From Aphidius gifuensis (Eukaryota; Arthropoda; Insecta; Hymenoptera; Braconidae): a stretch of DNA of 64,000 nt. The first letter of the stretch is position 1. Every line of letters starts with the position of its first letter. Both the position numbers and the translations under genes were made by a program. Under the pieces are notes generated by a model that saw only the letters and a list, made by a program, of their open reading frames with translations, made no database searches and was not told the origin of the DNA. Below are positions 32,172 to 45,500 of this stretch, in pieces. The stretch lies in contig NC_057791.1 in NCBI RefSeq assembly GCF_014905175.1, positions 5,952,001 to 6,016,000 of the forward strand, given 5' to 3'.

Positions 32172-32968
32172 AAATAAAAAAAAATTCTGGATAATTTTAT
32201 TTTCTTTTTATTATAATTCCAATATTATGTATCATGAATCATGATATATATCAACAATATATCATTGTCTTTATCATTGACTTGTTCATCATTTATTGAT
32301 AATAAAATTAAACTTGATTTATTTTTAAAATCATTTATTAGTATTTTTAATTCATTAAGTATCATACGAATATTATTTTTTGCTTTTATTTTAATCAAAT
32401 CAAATAATGATTTTGCATTTAATACTAGTATTGCTGAATTATTTATTATTTCTGTATTATCACAAACAGATGTTGCTTCTTGTAATTGTTTTTGACATCT
32501 TTCGGATTTTGCTTCTGGCATTACATATGCCCATGGACCACGTTTTTTACCTTATCTTTTATATTGATCACCATTCAATGTATTTATATTTTTTTGTATA
32601 TTATTTGTTGTAGTTGATGGTATTGTTGGTTGTGCTCGTTGTGTTGGTGTTGATTGTATTGATTGCGTTGGTATTGTTATCTTTGATCATCGTAATTTAT
32701 CAACACTACCAAGATCTGGATATATATTTCAAAATGTTTTGACATTCTAACACGTCCAAGATATATGTTTTATCACATGTTGGACAACGCAAATAATCAG
32801 ATACTTTATATCTTTTAGATCTAAACCAGCTAATGATTATTTATTAATTGTTGTTTTAATATCTTGCTCATTATTACTTGTATTATAATCACTATAACCA
32901 CTATCTGAATCATTAGTATCAGGCTGTGAAAAATCAAGATGATGCAGATGTTTATAATTACGTACCAT
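31923..32968 (-). pseudogene. Broken C2H2-type zinc finger gene
   Basis: Pieces of one protein lie in order on the minus strand. ATG 32968 opens MVRNYKHLHHLDF with an acidic Ser/Asn tail, ending in a stop. Then comes a half zinc finger (YLRCPTCDKTY) that needs a frame change to continue (MSKHFEIYPDLGS). Next, KKRGPWAYVMPEAKSERCQK and a leucine-rich helical region (32556-32225) lie after an in-frame stop. Last is an exon after a TTTGTAG acceptor at 32172 encoding RRAIKDAELEKIDLIIGFF and ending TPDLWTQIE. The RGPW followed by PEA-SERC-Q pattern is one I associate with a group of insect C2H2 proteins, but I cannot name it. At least one stop and one frameshift interrupt it. Confidence 0.5.
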
Positions 32969-34638
32969 AATGTGTCGTGATGGTCTTGATAATCTTCCAG
33001 ATGTTGTACTTGTTATACTATTTTTTTTCTATCATCCTGTAACTATTTTTGAATTAATAATATTCAAAACTAGTCAGCCATATCCGGCTTTGCCGAACTT
33101 AGTTGTATATCCATTTTTAATTATTCAAAAAATTAAAAACAAAAGAAATATCAGAAAAAATTCAATTTCTACATTCCGATAAACCGGAAAAACACATTAG
33201 GAACCAATGCATGATTTTTATTTTTTTCTTCTTGATAAAATAAATTGTTTGATCAAAAAAAAACCCAGGAGATAATGAAAAAATTCTATATGTACATCCT
33301 GGTGAACCGGGAACCAACATTACAAACTAAAGCAATATTTTTAATCGCTTCTTTTTTAAAAAAATATTTTATAATAATAAAAACCCTAAAGATAATTGAA
33401 AAAATCATTTTGACCTCCTGGTGATCGTAAAAGCTAACCTGGGTGTTTTGTTTGTGGACTTAAACCCTTCTGAGCTCAAAATAAATATCAATGTTAAATT
33501 TTATGTAAATCGGGCCAATAGTTTACGTAAAACTGCGTTTCCAAGGATCCACGTCTTTTTATTGTATAGATTATTCAAATGGTTTTTTGAAGGAACAACC
33601 AGATTCTACTACTTGGATTAACTTAATCATTGATCGTATTAAAAATTTGACAGAAGCAGATTTAAAAAATGGATATTATTTAACCTTGTTAATAGATATA
33701 AAAATAAAGCAAGTCTTTGGAGATTACTTTGAAGACGAGATTATGACGATATGATTTATCGTTTAGAACAAATAAGCCAAAATAAAATCTAGAAACCATG
33801 ATAGTGGTCTTCTTCTTTAGGATAGTGGCTCGCTGTCCTTTAATTATAAAAATGTATATTCTATATTTTTTATCAATGTCCAAACACGGATCTACTGGAA
33901 AAACTACCAAACACTATTAAAAAATGTATATACCATTGATATGAAAATTGCTAAATAAAAAAATTATAAAATAATTATAGGATAATTTGAAATTTTTTAT
34001 TCTTTAAATACAAAATTTAAAAATTTAATTTATAATACATATAGAGCTTTGAGTACAGTCATGTTTTTCTAATCACATTATTTAATTTTTTCTTTAAATA
34101 TTTTTCTAAGTAAATAATTTGTTCTGATTTCCAATGTATTTTAAATTTAATCATCTATTCTTGTTAAAAAAAAAAAAGAAATGTTTTTTCTTTCTTAATT
34201 ATGATGATATTTAAAAATTTATTTTAATTGATTTTATTGATTTATTTAATTAGTTATTATTGTTGATTGTTGCTGATAAATTGAAATTTGAAAGTCAAAG
34301 ATCCTGACGACAATTGAAAATGCGGCCAAACAGAACATAAACTGTCGCTGGATCATAGAAATTAGAAATATTTATTTTTCGTCTACATGTGATATTGAAA
34401 ATTTTTTGGTTATGTTAATTGTTTACCTTTGAATTTGTTGTTTAATTAATTATTTTAATATTATGTTATAAAATAATTCTTTACTTATTCTTTATAAAAA
34501 TAATAAACTGTTTAAAATATTCAACAATGACATAAATATAATCATTAATAATAAAATTGTTAATGACAATAAAAATATGTAAGTTATTTTCCTAAATAAT
34601 GAGGACATTTAACATTAATCAAATTGTTGTGATACAGC
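32969..34638. repeat. Degraded repeat zone upstream of TFB2M
   Basis: Three diverged units of about 115-125 bp lie at about 33140, 33270 and 33385. They share a run like GAAAAAATTC followed by a TACATCCTGGTGAACCGG-like motif. The segment 33465-33550 (AATCGGGCCAATAGTTTACG) looks like part of a retroelement tail. ORFs here (33421-33621, 33689-33910) have no family signal. About 33950-34638 is AT-rich; the TFB2M promoter should lie near its end. Confidence 0.45.
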
Positions 34639-35956
34639 ATGTTTCAGATTGCAAAAAGACTCACATCACATCTTGAAACATCAAGATATTTTTATGATCA
34701 TCTTAAGTTTATAAAAAAATGTTACTGCACTACCATAAGTCAAACAATCAATGATGAAAAATTACAAGAGCCAAATGTTGACAATAAAAATTTGACATTG
34801 CCTAAAATTAAAAAAGTTCCAAAAGTCGATGGACTACGTTTAAATGATAAAAATATTGCAAAAAAATTTGTCGATTTAATAAGAAATGATTTGACAAATG
34901 ATTCATCAAGTTTTTATGCTGAATTAAATCCTGGACTTGGTTATTTAACTAATGAATTATTAAATTCAGATATACCAGTGTTACATTTATACGAAAAAAT
35001 AACTGACTACAATGAAGATCTACAAAAAATTAATGATGAACACAATGATCGTTTGGATATAAGAAATTATGATTTTTTAAAACTTGCTAAAACTGAGTTT
35101 ATTGATGATGTAACGAATAGTAAAAAATTGAGCAATTTACTTGATGGTATACCAGTTAAAGAATGGACCTCTGATCCAGCAATTAAAATCATTGGTGCTG
35201 TACCAAATATGAGTTTTTTTTATTATTTACAGTATTCATTAATTGACAAATGTTTATCAAAATTTGGTAGAATTGTTTTAAATGTTGCAATATTACCATC
35301 AATGTCACTGGTAACTAATAGAAATCATTAATTTTTTTTTATATATAAATTGTTGAGTTGAAAAATTATTAATTATAACTTGCAGGCTTTTCAAGATGTA
35401 CCAGAGAACACAGTATTTCATCGAGCTAAAAATATATTTCTTCGGAATATGTTTGATTATAAATATCTAGATTCAGTACCAAGAAAATCATTTTATCCAG
35501 AACAATTTAAAAAATTAAAACAAAGAAATTCGAAATATTATGCACAAGATGATGAATTAATGGACATTGTTAGAATTGAAAGTAAAAGAACATTTTTTCA
35601 TGATAATTTTGATAGTACTGATGCTAAAATGTTTTTATATTTCTTAAAAATACAAATGAAACGAAAAGACACGAGGATAATTCCATCACTTGAGTATGTT
35701 AATTAATTTTCTACTAAAAACTTTATTAATATTTTAATATTATCCTTTTTTTTTTCAAAGAAAATGGATATCAGGCTGTGGACCAAGATTAATAAGAAAA
35801 AACATGACAATATTTACAACATATTCAGAATTAAATTCAACAGAATTATTGGATTTATTTAATGAATTTAAATCATGGCCAGAATATAAAAGTTGTCAGT
35901 TTTATGAAATTGTTAATTCAATGATTGAAAGCCAATCAAGATTTAGAAAACGTTAA
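34639..35956 (+). CDS. TFB2M: Mitochondrial transcription factor B2 (dimethyladenosine transferase 2)
   Basis: The exons are 34639-35310, 35386-35693 and 35761-35956 (phases 0 and 2), giving 391 residues. The N-terminus is basic and hydroxylated with few acidic residues, as for a mitochondrial presequence. The methyltransferase motif I is AELNPGLGYLTNELL, and the motif IV region is VPNMSFFYYLQYSL, degenerate relative to the NLPY-type of active rRNA dimethylases, as is usual for TFB2M. The C-terminal region (RNMFDYKYL, GCGPRLI) fits the family. TFB2M opens promoter DNA with POLRMT and TFAM in mitochondrial transcription (family knowledge). TFB1M is less likely because motif IV is degenerate. 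It is tail to tail with RNF123. Confidence 0.85.
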
Positions 35957-37322
35957 TTTAATAAAATATATTTTTCTGATTAATATGATTAATGTTTAAT
36001 TCATTTCCAAATAGTACTGACGAATGATCATGTTCATTTTAATGTTTCAGTATTTTTTATGTTCATTTAAACAATTTTCTATTGTTCTTTTTTCTTCTTG
36101 AACTTTATGATCTTGTTAAAAATTCCAAATTGTTTAAAATTAGTTAATATAAATGCCAAATAGAGCTAATAAGTTGAGCTGATTAACATCTGCTTAACAC
36201 CTTTTTTATAATTAGCTAATGTTGAATTATAACTTGGTGCCTAGAAATCAAATGGCACCATAACAATCACGTTGCCTCATTACCTCAAATTGAATCGAAA
36301 ATATTACCTTAATGTATAATCAAAAAATTAAATTGAATTAACCAATTTTAGATAAATAAATAACAACTTAAAATAACGATCAAACATTTTAATTTATTAT
36401 ATATATATATATATTTGTTTCGAAATATAATTAACAATTTCATTTATTTATTTTTACACGTTCTTGTTATCAAGAACAATTTTTTATCAAAAGCATTACT
36501 TACTCATTTCATCAAATGTAAATTTAACTTTTTTTTAAAATCATTTTTTGATAAAGTAATTATTTATGAAACAATTATTATTGTTGATTATCCGAAATTC
36601 ATTAAATTATATCAAAATAATATCACGCGTTTAAAATTGTACCAATTATTTGTTCTTCTTTTTAAAATGAGTAATTTCTTTAAATAAAACAACACAAAAA
36701 TAACAACAGAAAGTTATTTGCATTAATATTTTATAAACAAATCAAAAGTCTATTCAAATTTTACATTTTATTTGTTCATAGGAATGTCATTGTTGTCTTT
36801 TCTTTTTTTCCTGCACGCAGTTATCAAAGTCTTTGGATCCAAAACATTTTGGAATTGATGAGTCACATTCTCCAGAATTAAACAGTCCAATTTTTACATC
36901 AACAATTCTGTTGGCTTTTTTTTTGATCAATCATGTGACTCTGTGAAAAGATGTCTTTTCTTTGTTTAATAATTACACAACATCAATAAATCATAAATAT
37001 TTTTTATAGCTACATTTGTCATTTTTGTATTTTAATATTCATCTGCTTGATTATCTTATTTATAATAATAAATAATTATATTATTTAAGTAATATATAAA
37101 AAGCAAAAGTATTTAATGGCAATTATTGTAACATGACACGATGATTTAATATCTGGTTTTATTTTTGTACAGTATATTCAGGATTTAAATATATTACCAG
37201 TTGAAATTATACATCAACTTGTCATTTGTCTTTTATAATTATATATAATAATTATAATTTGTTAATAAATAAAATTAATAGTGTTTTCTTCGTTCTTTTC
37301 TAAATCTACTTATCCACTGATA
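35957..37322. other. Convergent 3' interval between TFB2M and RNF123
   Basis: AT-rich 3' flanks of both genes. It includes a (TA)n stretch near 36400-36413 and one small coding-like frame at 36787-36934, listed separately. The 90-residue ORF at 36415-36687 is a Phe/Ile/Lys-rich product of base composition and is not called. Confidence 0.45.
36787..36934 (-). pseudogene. Small Cys-containing ORF with a poly-A frame break
   Basis: On the minus strand, ATG 36934 opens MIDQKK and then meets a nine-A run. In the next frame, coding-like sequence follows (ANRIVDVKIGLFNSGECDSS, then IPKCFGSKDFDNCVQEKKK) to a TGA at 36787. One A fewer would join them into about 48 residues with three cysteines spaced 9 apart. 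A TTTTCACAG acceptor precedes the ATG. It may be a small real gene with a homopolymer error, or a relic. The family is not recognised. Confidence 0.4.
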
Positions 37323-40300
37323 TCACGATGATGATGAGGATGAAGCTGACGATGATGATGATGATGAATTTGTTGAATTAAAATCATGAAGTAATTTGCC
37401 ATTTAAATCATAAACTTGAATGATAATTGTTTTACAAAAAAAACATTCACGACTATTTAAAAGATGACGTTCAATACAAACACGACATGAACGATGATTA
37501 CATGGTTTAAATACAGCACCAGTACTGTATGCATAACAAATAATACAAGTGTCATCATCATCACTGACAATACGACTATCTGGCATTAATATTCTTTTTT
37601 CATCAAGATATTTAATCATTTCTTTAACTCTATTTATTTCTTCAGTATTAACATCATTTTTATAATTTTCAATTGTAAATTTTTTAATATTTTTTATTTT
37701 TCCATCTTTGTTTAATAAATTATTATCACCAATAATAAAATATAATGATGTTATTTGAAAACTTGGTTCTGATAATAATGCTTTAGTTACATTTGGAATT
37801 TCATCAGTATTTTTATATAATATTATTTCATCTTTTAATAATGCTAATAATATTCCAATAACAGCAGCAAGAATTGGAAAATGATCAATTGTTTCTAAAT
37901 CAGGAATATCAAGTTGTACAACATGCTGAAAACAACTTGTTTGTGAACTAACTCTATTCAATATTTGACATAATAATTGACATAATCTTGCTAATATACT
38001 TTCACTTGATTGTGTTGTATCATTAAATATTGTTGGTGCAATTGTTGCAATCATTTCAATAACTCTTAATAATGATATTGCTAAATCAAAACATGTTGCA
38101 CATATTTTTAATTGTCGTGATTCAATAAATACTCTTTCTGGTCTTGATGATACATTATGAATTTCTTGTACCATACTTATAAATTCTGAAAATGCCCAAT
38201 TCATTTGATTTAATAATGAATTTAAAAATTGCATTGTATTACGTTGATTATCAATTAATATATCACGTACATGTGATTGATAAATAATTGATGGACATGG
38301 TTTTATTGGTTGTGATATTGATTCTTGTTGTAACATTTTTGGACCAATTTTTTTTGATAAATGTGGACTTTTTTCATATCTAAATGCAAAACCATTACCT
38401 TGCCAAAATCTAACAAGTACCCAATTTGATTGTGCCCATGCACGACTATCATATGGACGTAATATATTTTTGACAAATTTAATCCTTGATTCTTTTGATA
38501 TTTCTTCAAGTGCACGTAGTGTCATTGAATTTGATGTAAAACCAGCAAGTGTTAATATCAATGTATCTTTAGCGATTGCATGAACAATTCTTGTATCTAA
38601 AAAATGATCACATAAAAATTGTGCAATATCACGTAACATATTTTGATAACCAGATATTTTTTCAATTGGTGCTGTTGGATGAAGATGATTTCTTAAACCA
38701 ACTGATAAATCAGCTAATGCTTCAAGATAAAAATCTGGTACAAATCTAAACATATTACCTTCAAGACTTGCTTTTTTTAATGTTAAAATAACAACATTTA
38801 ATAACCATGCAAGTTGAGCTTGTTTTTTTTCTGAATAAACAGCAGCACGTACCCAAGCCATATGTCTTGCTTGTTCAGATAATTTTGTATTAAATACATT
38901 AATTGTTCTTGTTAATTCTTTTTGTATTAATAATGAATCATTGTCTTTTAATTTTTTAACAATTTCAAGACGTAATTTAACATTAATCATTGCTGTTATA
39001 TATTCCATCATACTATCACGTAAATTTGCAACTTTAGCAATTTGTTTTTTAGCTGCTGCATGATAAAATAATATTATTGATTCAAGTAGCTCTAATAATG
39101 AAAGAGCTGAATCTGTTGTACCAAGTTTTAATTGTGTTTTTTCTTCTTGTATATATGATGGATAACCAAATATAATTTGTCCATTTGTTGTTGCTGTTGT
39201 AGCTGTTGTTGTAGTTGCTGTTGTAGCTGTTGTTGTATTTGATGTTGGTATCATCATTGATATTTCTCCAATTCTTCCTGGACCACCCATAAATGTATTT
39301 GTATCTCTTGTATGTTCCATTGATATAATAACTTCATGATCAGGACCCAAATGATGTATAAGTTCATTTTTATATGTTTTATTTAAAAATGATAATACAC
39401 CACCAAGTCTATCAATACCAGAATAATTAACTGATGAATCATAAAACATTCTACATGGTATATAAATTAAATCATTACCAACTTCTTCATCCCATAATAA
39501 TCTAAATGCAACTAATAATCTATGAAAACAACATACAGTTATTTGTAATGGTGTACGACTTGTTGATAAATTTTCTTGTACAAATCTACGAAATTTTTTT
39601 AAAAATATTGTACGTGATGATGGTGTATTATTATCACCATCTGTATTTATTAAAAATGTTATTAATAATTCAACTTGTAATGTTTCAACTTCAGTTATTG
39701 CTAATTTTATTTTATCACATGATTCATTATAATAATCTTTATTTATTTCAATTGTTGGATCAATTGGTTTTGTTTCCCACCATGTTTTTTTAATAACATT
39801 TGCAAGACCACTTTCATCAAGTGGTTTAACATGTACAAAATTTGCAAAACGTACGCGATCAAATAATATATTTTGTAATAAATATTTACGTGTTTTAGTA
39901 TGACGACATAAATTTGTTAATAATATTAAACTTTTACATTGATCTGGATATTCTAATAGTAATGATACATGACGAAATGCTGATAATAAATAAATAACAC
40001 TACTTTCTAAACATGATTTCATTTCATATTCTTCTAAAAAAATCCATAAATAATCAAGACATATTATTAATTTATTTATATTATCAGAAAGATGTTTTAT
40101 AAATGGCAAAAATATAGCTTCAATAATATATGAATTTGAAAATAAACATCCAATATGTTGTAATATTAATTTTGATAAATATTTTAAATATGTTTTTGAG
40201 CTCATTGTTAATGTTAATGGATTTAATATTGTATCTGATTCATCAATTAAATTAATTATATTATCAAACCATGAAAATAATAATTTTGCTTTTTTTAATT

Positions 40301-41112
40301 GTACATCAGGTGGTGCTTGTAATGGATTATATTCATTTATTGGATAACGTAATGGTGTTGAGCCAAAATTTGCTGTTAAATTTTCCGTAAATGCAAGACT
40401 AACTGTTGGAAAATATGCAATACCTGAACCAGTTGATATATTATCAAATGCACGTCCAAGATTACGTCCATTTCTATAAAAATCAATAGTACCATTGTCC
40501 AAATCTAATGCACAACCAATAATATCACCAGATAACCATGATTCACCATATTTATGAGTTGATACATTCCATTTTCTAATACGATTACCATCGTATGAGT
40601 ATGAATTTGGAGTATCACCAACACCACTTTCTTGACTAAATTTACATTGTGATGTACCCCAACCAATTTGCATAACACCCTTTGAACCAAGCTGTAATTC
40701 ATACAGCCATTTGCCAGAATAAAGACCAGTATTTGCACGTAAAGTACTAAAATTACTTTGTGAATTTACACTTAAACGATCTGGTGTTACTATCACTAAA
40801 CCATGATGAGTTGATACATCAAAACGTACTAATTTTGGTCCAATACGACCTGGACGATCATCCTCCAATTGTTCACTTGAATTTAATGATTCTAAACACT
40901 TGCTGATGTAATTTGATGCAATTTTTAAACTCCAAAATGTTCTGGAATAATCCAAGTTTAATTTTTTGTTGTTTGTTTTCTTTTTTTCTATCATATATTT
41001 ATTATTCATCAAGTACTCACCTGCTGCTAGATGTTTTTTGATTTTCATTTGATTCTAAATTTGATTTTATATCTTGTCCAAATATTTTTAATAGAATTTC
41101 CTCAACTTCCAT
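37323..41112 (-). CDS. RNF123: E3 ubiquitin ligase RNF123 (KPC1)
   Basis: Exon 1 is 41112-41021 (MEVEEILLKIFGQDIKSN..., GTGAGT donor) and exon 2 is 40941-37323, joined in phase 2, giving 1236 residues. Without this splice the frame also stays open through the 79-bp intron, but the spliced form is the family-like one. A SPRY domain lies at about residues 60-225 (LYSGKWLYELQLGS, MQIGWGTSQCKF, DTPNSYSYDGNR). The C-terminal C3HC4 RING is at about 1163-1200 (CIIC, CNHRSCRVC, CFFC). RNF123 with UBAC1 forms the KPC ligase, which acts on p27Kip1 and on NF-kB p105 in mammals (family knowledge). Oddities are a Thr/Ala minisatellite at about residue 620 and a poly-Ser C-terminus. It is one of the longest exons in the window (3.6 kb). 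Confidence 0.95.
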
Positions 41113-42525
41113 GTTTACATATTTTTTTTTTTAATTTAAATACTCAATTTCATGATTATTAATTTTGTTTTTTTTTTTTCTTTACTGTTGTTTGATGTTA
41201 ATTGAGGATAAATATTTAGTCAATAAATTTGACAGAAAGTAGAACAGCTGATTTTGACATTTATTTATTTATTTTTATTTTTTTTGTAAAAAGCGACATC
41301 TGGAATAAAATGACGGTCAACCCCCGGGAAAATTTAAAAGGGTGAAGAATAATATAAGAAAATATTTATTTTTTTTCAGTCTGTAACTTTCTTTATTATT
41401 GGTTTTAATAAACCATCTTAATCATGCACAAAATGTTTATATTAAAATCTAAAAATAATGCCTTGACATTAAGACTTAAATTATTAATCGTATAAAGAGT
41501 ATTATTATTATTATTTATTTATTTAAAATTAATTTTTATCAAGAGTAAAAAATGTTATTCCATTTTTTTTTTGTTTTTCGTTTTTTTTTTTTTACAAATT
41601 AAAAGAAGGACAATAATTGTTTAAACAAAAGAAAAAGTATTTTTTATTTTTTTTTTTCTTTCAATTCTCTTGTGTCATGTTTGGTGTCATGCCCTTAACT
41701 TTGGTTCTTCGTTTTTTTTTTAGAAGTATTTAGATAGTAATATTATTAAATTTAAAAAAAAAAAAACAAATAAATTTTATTATATCATCATCATCGGCAA
41801 AAAACATGTAATTTTTAAAGAATATATTTTTATATATATGCCACTATATGTTCAATTAATTTTATTTACCTAATATATATTGATAATATTTATTAAACAA
41901 CATTTTTTCATTTAAAAAAAAAAAGGCATTATTGACTACACAATAAATTAAAATTTATATCAAATGTGGAAAGTGTTAATATAGGTCATTATTAGTACGA
42001 GTTGCCAGTTAATATTTTGGCTATCACCCTGTTTGACTATTTAAATTTCGTAACTTGGTGTTATTATTTTCTTTTCTTTTTATAAATATCGAACATTTCA
42101 ACTGACATTCGTAGATTAATTAAAATTATTACATTTTAAATATTTCGGCACCGTGTTATTACTTCTAACAACAATTATTATTTTTAAAGAAAAAAAAAAT
42201 ATATATATTTTCTAAATGACATAAAAATTAATTAAAATTAATTATACATTTTAAATTTGACGTAATTTTATTTGTTGTTTATTTTTAAATGTGACGACTA
42301 GATGTATCGTTTTGCAAGTTTCAAGAAAAATTTATTTTTATTTTTTATTTTGTCATATTTTTTTTGTAAAAAAATAATACAAACAGGATATCCAAAATAT
42401 TCGATAAATATTTAGAAAAATATTACGATTATTTTGAAAGTTTATTTATTTTTTTTTTTTTTGCAAAATATTATATTGTAAAAAAATTTGTAAAAAAAAA
42501 AATCTATTATTTGGAAGTAGAGAAT
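41113..42525. other. RNF123 upstream region and srGAP 3' flank
   Basis: No ORF is supported here. It probably holds the RNF123 promoter (about 41113-41330, with a CAACCCCCGGG patch at 41318) and the long AT-rich 3' UTR of srGAP, which lies on the same strand upstream. Confidence 0.45.
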
Positions 42526-45500
42526 TTATTTAGCTTGTTCAGTATTTTGGACTTGTTTTTCAATTTTTCTGGCTAATTCTGGACTCATGTGCGAATGAGG
42601 AAATGGTAAAATAGGTTTACGTAAAATTGTTGGTTTTATTTTAACGTGTGGTTTAAATGAAGACACCTGTTGGCTGCCACCAGTTAATTTCATATCAGCA
42701 AATTTAGCAGCAATAAGTGGTGTTGAACGTGGGGGTAATGGTGATCTTAATAAATTATCTTTTGTTGATAATTCACTGCTACTTGCTGATCTAACAATAT
42801 CTTTAATATCAGCATTATTATCTTCATCATCCTGAGCATCATTATCATCATCATCTTCATCTTCATCATTAACAAGTGATTTTATTCTCATATCACTTGA
42901 ACAATTTGCATTTGATGATGTTTTTGTATTTTTTTTTAATGTACATTGATTTTGTTTTGCAAATCTTTCAGCAGCTGTACTCATATCAGGTGATTCTGGA
43001 CCATTTACACTTGATGATTGTTGATGTATATTATCATCATCTGATGAACAAAGACTACTTGATGATTTTTTAGTTGGATCTTGTGCTGATAATGGCAAAT
43101 CCATAACTAAATCTGGTGTATGTTTTTGACGCATATCACGAAATTCTTGTGATACTCTGAATGATTTAGATATCAATGGTTGTGATGAGGTTGAAGATGA
43201 TGATGATGTTGATGATGCTGATGATGATGTTATTGATGGAATTGTTAAATGAGATTGTGATGATGCACGACGTTGCCAAAGTTCACGATTTGCTGAAAAT
43301 GTTGTTGATTCATCTTTTGATCCATCAATTTCATCATCTTGATTATCATTTGTTTCATTTTTTGATTTTTCATATTGATTTTTCCATTGTTTTTTTGGTG
43401 AATTTAATTCTTTTTTTGTATCTATTTCGTAGTCAATATCAGGCTCATCTGGATTTATATCTTGCTCACTTGTTGTTGATATTGAATCAAGATAATCATT
43501 GACTGATTCACTCTCATCATTGTTATCTGATTGATTACGATACTCTGTTTTATCAGCTTCTGATGGAGTTGATACTTTGCTGGACCTATTTGATGCCATT
43601 TCCTAAACAAGAAAAAAATTACTTATTAAATAAAAGCAGCAATAAAATATTATTTTTACATATATAATAATATTATCAATTCAATTAACACAAAAAAAAA
43701 AAGAATAACAATTTTATTATGCCATTAGAATGATAATATTATTTTTTATTATTTATTTTTTTTATAGCAAATAACTTTAATATCTAAGATTAATTTTAGA
43801 TAAAAATTGTTCGAAAAAACTGTATTATTATTGTGTTAGATTATTTATTTATTTTTGAGCGCTACAGACAACATCAAACACTAAAAATTATATTCAAAGG
43901 CTTTTTACCTATCCAGATGAATTTTTTTTTTTAAATATAATTTTTCAATTAATGTGCGGTATGTTAATGCAAACAAAAATAATAAAAATAATAGTGTTAA
44001 AATGCGGAGGATCAGGTGGTGTCATCACATAATTTACTTACCAATTAATTTGGTCATTATTATTTTTTTTTAAATCCATGATGTTATATCCAAAAACAGC
44101 AAAATTCCTTCATTTGGTAGAATCAATTAATGACTGTGAATGTTCAATGGAATTCTATATTGGATTCACAAATTAAATTTACAATTTCAAGAGACACTCC
44201 TTCTCCTCCGTATATTTATAAAAATATATTTTATTTTTTTTTTATAATAAATAAAACAATTAATAAATAGCATAAATAAACAAACACGCACACAGAATAT
44301 TATTATATAATTTTTTTTTTTTAAAAACACAACACTTTTAAACAGTTTTATCGAACAGTTTTTTAAAAATCCGTTGTTTTTTTTCTTTTTTAAATAATAA
44401 TTCTTTTTTTTTTAATAAAATCACACTGATATTAAACATAAATCTGGAAAAATATTATTGATGAAGTAAACCCATCAGCCAAGTAACAAAGTAATTAAAC
44501 AAACAAATATTTTAACATAAATAAAAAATAAAAAAAAAATAATCAGCCATGCAAAAACTTCACATAAATAAATACACTCAGCTACACACACGCACACACA
44601 CACACTGACACACATACACAAACGAGCAATTATTATAATTGTTTTTTATAATTTATTTATAAAATAATGTTTTATGTTTATACAAAAATCTAAAACTAAA
44701 TTTACTTTAAATAATTAACTAATCAAAAAATTATGAAAAAAAAATTAAATACTTCAGTCTTGTAAAATGGAAATCGTGTAAAATTGTGATAATATTTTTT
44801 TTTAAAGCAGTGCAAGTGGCTTTTTTTATTAAATAAAAACAAAAATTAATAAATAAAAGTATAAAAACATGCAATTTGAATTAACGAGATAATGAAAGAG
44901 AAAAAAAAAAAAAAAATAGCACAACACTAATTAAAACGATGAAGAATAAATTGTAAAACAAAAAATTAATTGTTGAATGCTAAACGGTGGTTTCCAATAC
45001 CTCACGACTGATGACTGCTTGATTGAGACAAGTTGTATTTGTTGATGGTATAACAACATTATTAACATCATTGTGTGTTATTGATGAATTATCATTTGAT
45101 GCTATTGGCCAATTATTATGATTTGTTGTTGGACCCATCAATGGTGAATTATTACTTGATAATGCACTCTCAGCTGAGCTTGATGCTCTTCTACGCATTG
45201 ATTCTTCACTGGATGATTTTAAAAAGTCTTTATCACGTTCTTCATCTCTGTAAAAACATTAAATAAATAAATTTAATAATGTTTATTATAAAACAAGTAT
45301 TATGTTTTATTAAAATTAATATTATGTTTGTTATTACAATTTTTATTGTTTTTTTTTTCTTTTGCTTTTGGTAAATATGTTTTTATTGGGTCGAATAAAT
45401 TAACAAGTAGGTTATCATTTTAATCTGGATTTATGTTTAGATATTTTTAATTGTTAGAACAATTTAGTGTGAGTAATTTATTTAGTTAATAACTCATAAT

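Noticed and set aside
34639..35956. TFB1M instead of TFB2M
   Set aside because: The NLPY-type motif IV needed for rRNA dimethylation is degenerate and the C-terminal region fits TFB2M better.
36415..36687. 90-residue Phe/Ile/Lys-rich ORF between TFB2M and RNF123
   Set aside because: Composition is that of AT-rich non-coding DNA; no domain and no exon structure.
40941..41048. Unspliced start of RNF123 at the internal Met near 41048
   Set aside because: That reading runs through an intron with GTGAGT and TTATTCCAG signals; the spliced form from 41112 gives a better N-terminus and closes phase.
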